Source: an uncultured Ruminococcus sp.
GTDB lineage: Bacteria > Bacillota > Clostridia > Oscillospirales > Ruminococcaceae
Assembly: GCA_947174625.1 (NCBI GenBank)
Contig: CAMWJT010000002.1
Location: 1-23,146 of the forward strand
DNA length: 23,146 bases
Direction: 5' to 3'
A model generated the notes under the pieces. The model did no database searches, was not told where the DNA came from, and was given only the letters and a program-made list of their open reading frames with translations. The translations under genes were made by a program, and so were the position numbers. Each line of letters starts with the position of its first letter. Position 1 is the stretch's first letter. Below, piece by piece: positions 21,116-23,146 of the stretch.

Positions 21116-23146
21116 GCTCTTTTGCCTGTTCTTTGACTAGACTACTATTCGGATCGTAGTATTTATCATAAATTCCGCTTTCATATTCCTCGCCAATTGC
21201 CATATCAGCTCTTATCGCAGCTTTATACCACTTAGGCAATATTTTTTTCCAGTCTACCAAAGCATCGGCATGGAATTTCACTTCTGCTGCAAACATATTA
21301 TAACTGATATCAGCGGTAAATGCAGAAAGAATTGAAACTCTTTCAAAGTAATTCAAATCATTTTTATTTTGAATGAGAAGATAACCTTCATCTTCAAAAT
21401 AAATTTTGTTTTCTACCTTTTCATTAATCATGCGTAAAGCCTCTGGAACTCTGTTTAAATCAATTCTTTGATTATGCAATACTATTAAAGTTGAACTATC
21501 CATAAATGGATTTTGTTGAATTATTTGATCGATTTGTTTTATATCTTTTAATATATTGTTATAATTATTAGGGAAAGAAATCTGCGTACCATTGCTTAAT
21601 TCAGAAATTTTATTAACATACGTATCAGCAATCAAATAAGAGCCTTTTGAACGTATATCAGAAAAGTATTCCTGCAACTTTTGATTATGGGAATTACCTG
21701 TACGAGTCACCCTATTTATTTCATTATACAAATCTGAATTGCTTTTTTTATTGAATAAAACATCATCCAGTTTTTCAATGTTAAAAGATATGAAAGAAAT
21801 CGTGACACCAGGGTCATCATTATCACCAGTTAAAGAATCATTTTCCTGTTCTCTCATTTTGAACAGACCAAATGTAGGTGAGCTGTTGTCGATTAAGTAA
21901 AGATACCAATCATCAAAAAAAGATTGAACTACAAGCTGATCGCCTTCACCATTCGCTATTTCATTGACATTTACAGCACACAACATATCTGCAATAGAAG
22001 TTGTAATAACTAAAAAATCATCATCCGTTTCATGTACAGAATCCATTTTTATAATATCTTTCATAATATATTTCTTAACTTCATCTGCAAAATAATTTTT
22101 CTTTCTTGGCTGAATATCCCGAAGGTCATCCAAGTTATCGTTATCTGTATCAATTTTGGTTGGATTTGAGTTGAACTTCCAAACATCCAGCGTTGTTTTG
22201 CCTTGATAATATTCATTAGGTATTCCCTTATATTTCAGTACCCACTGTATAAGTGGATTAAGATCTTTTGTGATCTTACATACAAGTTCCTGTGAATCTT
22301 TAAGACCATCACCATCAGAATCTTGTTGCTCAATATTATTTTCATCACCCTCAAGTTGTACAACACTGTAGTCTTCAAGAAGAATCCAGTCACCGCCTGT
22401 TCTTGTTTCAGTACCAATTTTTTCAGCAAATGTAATAAGTACATTACTGAAATCGCTGTAAATATCTGCATACACCCCACCAGTGGTACTAACAAGATTA
22501 TTATAATACATCTCATCACTACTAATGGCAGATACAATAATACCATCTTTGGCAAATAGCTGTGCCATCTCATTCATGTCTTCAATATTGCTGGTATTAT
22601 CGTTCTTAGAATAAATATCAGTGACAAGTACAACAAACTGTGTAGATCCACTTCTCCAATCAAAGTTTCTGGCCATTTCCAAGGCATCCAAAGGCGTTTC
22701 CGGATCATCACCACCGCCATCTACATCTAGTGTATTAACTTCTTTACGGAACAAATCCACATTAGCAAACCAATTGGATGATAGATACCGATGTCCTACT
22801 GTCGAATCTTTTCCATCCTCTTCGATATCCCTATATTCGATGAGTGCATAGTTGACATCGACATTATATTCATTGCTGAGTACATTGGCAAATTCATTGA
22901 TATTTGTCTGTACATTGTCAATAACATCACTCATTGACCCAGTGGTATCCATGACAAAGATAATATCCGCTTGACCAATAGTCTCTTTGCTTGACTGCGT
23001 ACGTAGCACTGGCAGTGTTGCTGGCGCAACAAAAGTTTTAGATGTCTCTGTCGCTTCTTCAGCAGACTTCTTTACAATATCTTCAGATGTCTCTGTCGCT
23101 TCTTCAGCAGACTTCTTTATAATATCTTCAGATATTTCTGTCGCTT
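21102..23146 (-). CDS. VWA-domain protein with calcium-type repeats (5' end outside window)
   Basis: The frame is open to the right edge, so the N-terminus is missing; a GTG at 23009 is internal. Numbering from that GTG, residues about 14-205 are a von Willebrand A domain: DTTGSMSD (21-28) is the MIDAS metal site, GGGDDPETPLDALEMA the later metal loop, and FVVLVTDIYS the core strand. Two thrombospondin type 3-like calcium loops follow (DSDGDGLKDSQE at 230-241, DTDNDNLDD near 287). A long mixed C-terminal part ends NMFAAEVKFHADALVDW and a 45-residue acidic tail, with no known family. The visible N-terminal side is tandem repeats, likely a linker. Probably an exported or surface host protein, perhaps adhesive; its export signal cannot be seen. 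Confidence 0.85.
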   Translation of the reverse strand, partial: ATEISEDIIKKSAEEATETSEDIVKKSAEEATETSKTFVAPATLPVLRTQSSKETIGQADIIFVMDTTGSMSDVIDNVQTNINEFANVLSNEYNVDVNYALIEYRDIEEDGKDSTVGHRYLSSNWFANVDLFRKEVNTLDVDGGGDDPETPLDALEMARNFDWRSGSTQFVVLVTDIYSKNDNTSNIEDMNEMAQLFAKDGIIVSAISSDEMYYNNLVSTTGGVYADIYSDFSNVLITFAEKIGTETRTGGDWILLEDYSVVQLEGDENNIEQQDSDGDGLKDSQELVCKITKDLNPLIQWVLKYKGIPNEYYQGKTTLDVWKFNSNPTKIDTDNDNLDDLRDIQPRKKNYFADEVKKYIMKDIIKMDSVHETDDDFLVITTSIADMLCAVNVNEIANGEGDQLVVQSFFDDWYLYLIDNSSPTFGLFKMREQENDSLTGDNDDPGVTISFISFNIEKLDDVLFNKKSNSDLYNEINRVTRTGNSHNQKLQEYFSDIRSKGSYLIADTYVNKISELSNGTQISFPNNYNNILKDIKQIDQIIQQNPFMDSSTLIVLHNQRIDLNRVPEALRMINEKVENKIYFEDEGYLLIQNKNDLNYFERVSILSAFTADISYNMFAAEVKFHADALVDWKKILPKWYKAAIRADMAIGEEYESGIYDKYYDPNSSLVKEQAKEHGEY
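23041..23146 (-). repeat. 45-bp tandem repeat encoding a 15-residue linker
   Basis: Two full 45-bp units (23041-23085, 23086-23130) differ by one base, and a third begins at 23131 and runs off the window. In frame they encode SAEEATETSEDIVKK. The near identity suggests recent expansion or slippage. Confidence 0.92.

Noticed and set aside
23041..23146. CRISPR-like array
   Set aside because: The repeats are directly tandem with no spacers, stay in frame and encode a linker.

Overview
The window is dominated by the late (packaging, head, tail and lysis) gene cluster of an HK97-type siphovirus prophage. It lies entirely on the minus strand between about 19.7 kb and 1.1 kb. The likely host is a Ruminococcus-like, AT-leaning Gram-positive of the Oscillospiraceae. 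The pointers are purine-rich Shine-Dalgarno sites, sigma-A type promoters, family types typical of Clostridia phages (toxin-secretion holin, CW_7 endolysin, TP901-type tail) and, most specifically, a dockerin module inside a tail protein. The host assignment is inference; no rRNA or other marker gene is present.

Layout. Positions 1-1112 are a junk-like flank. It holds what looks like the last 23 nt of a tRNA-Glu followed by a strong terminator (possible attachment site), a frameshifted gene remnant, a truncated plus-strand gene end with its own terminator, and about 270 bp with no gene. Positions 1113-19439 are 21 minus-strand genes. In transcription order they are HNH endonuclease, putative cos region, small and large terminase, portal, prohead protease, major capsid protein, four connector/completion proteins, major tail protein, two tail assembly chaperone frames joined by a -1 slippery site, tape measure, distal tail protein with a C-terminal dockerin, tail endopeptidase-like protein, three baseplate or receptor-binding proteins, holin and endolysin. 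Most are separated by a few bases or overlap, so they read as one operon. Upstream lie a textbook promoter (TTGACT-17-TACAAT) and a tRNA-like gene with an abnormal anticodon loop, which together form the 5' end of the late transcript.

Positions 19733-20500 hold a small Xre-type repressor with its own promoter and terminator. Next to it is a gene-poor stretch rich in inverted and direct repeats, including three alternating arms that could form mutually exclusive hairpins behind a 16-codon leader ORF. Positions 20467-23146 hold a separate minus-strand operon: a large VWA-domain protein (cut by the window edge, with 45-bp tandem repeats at its visible 5' end), an overlapping small membrane-anchored protein, a frameshifted remnant and a strong terminator. 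This operon looks like host or cargo DNA rather than phage structural genes.

No integrase, excisionase, replication or early lysogeny module is visible. Either these genes lie beyond the window or the element has lost them. The most unusual feature is the dockerin grafted onto the distal tail protein in place of its usual C-terminal domain. The tRNA-like leader and the repeat region near 20.2 kb come next.
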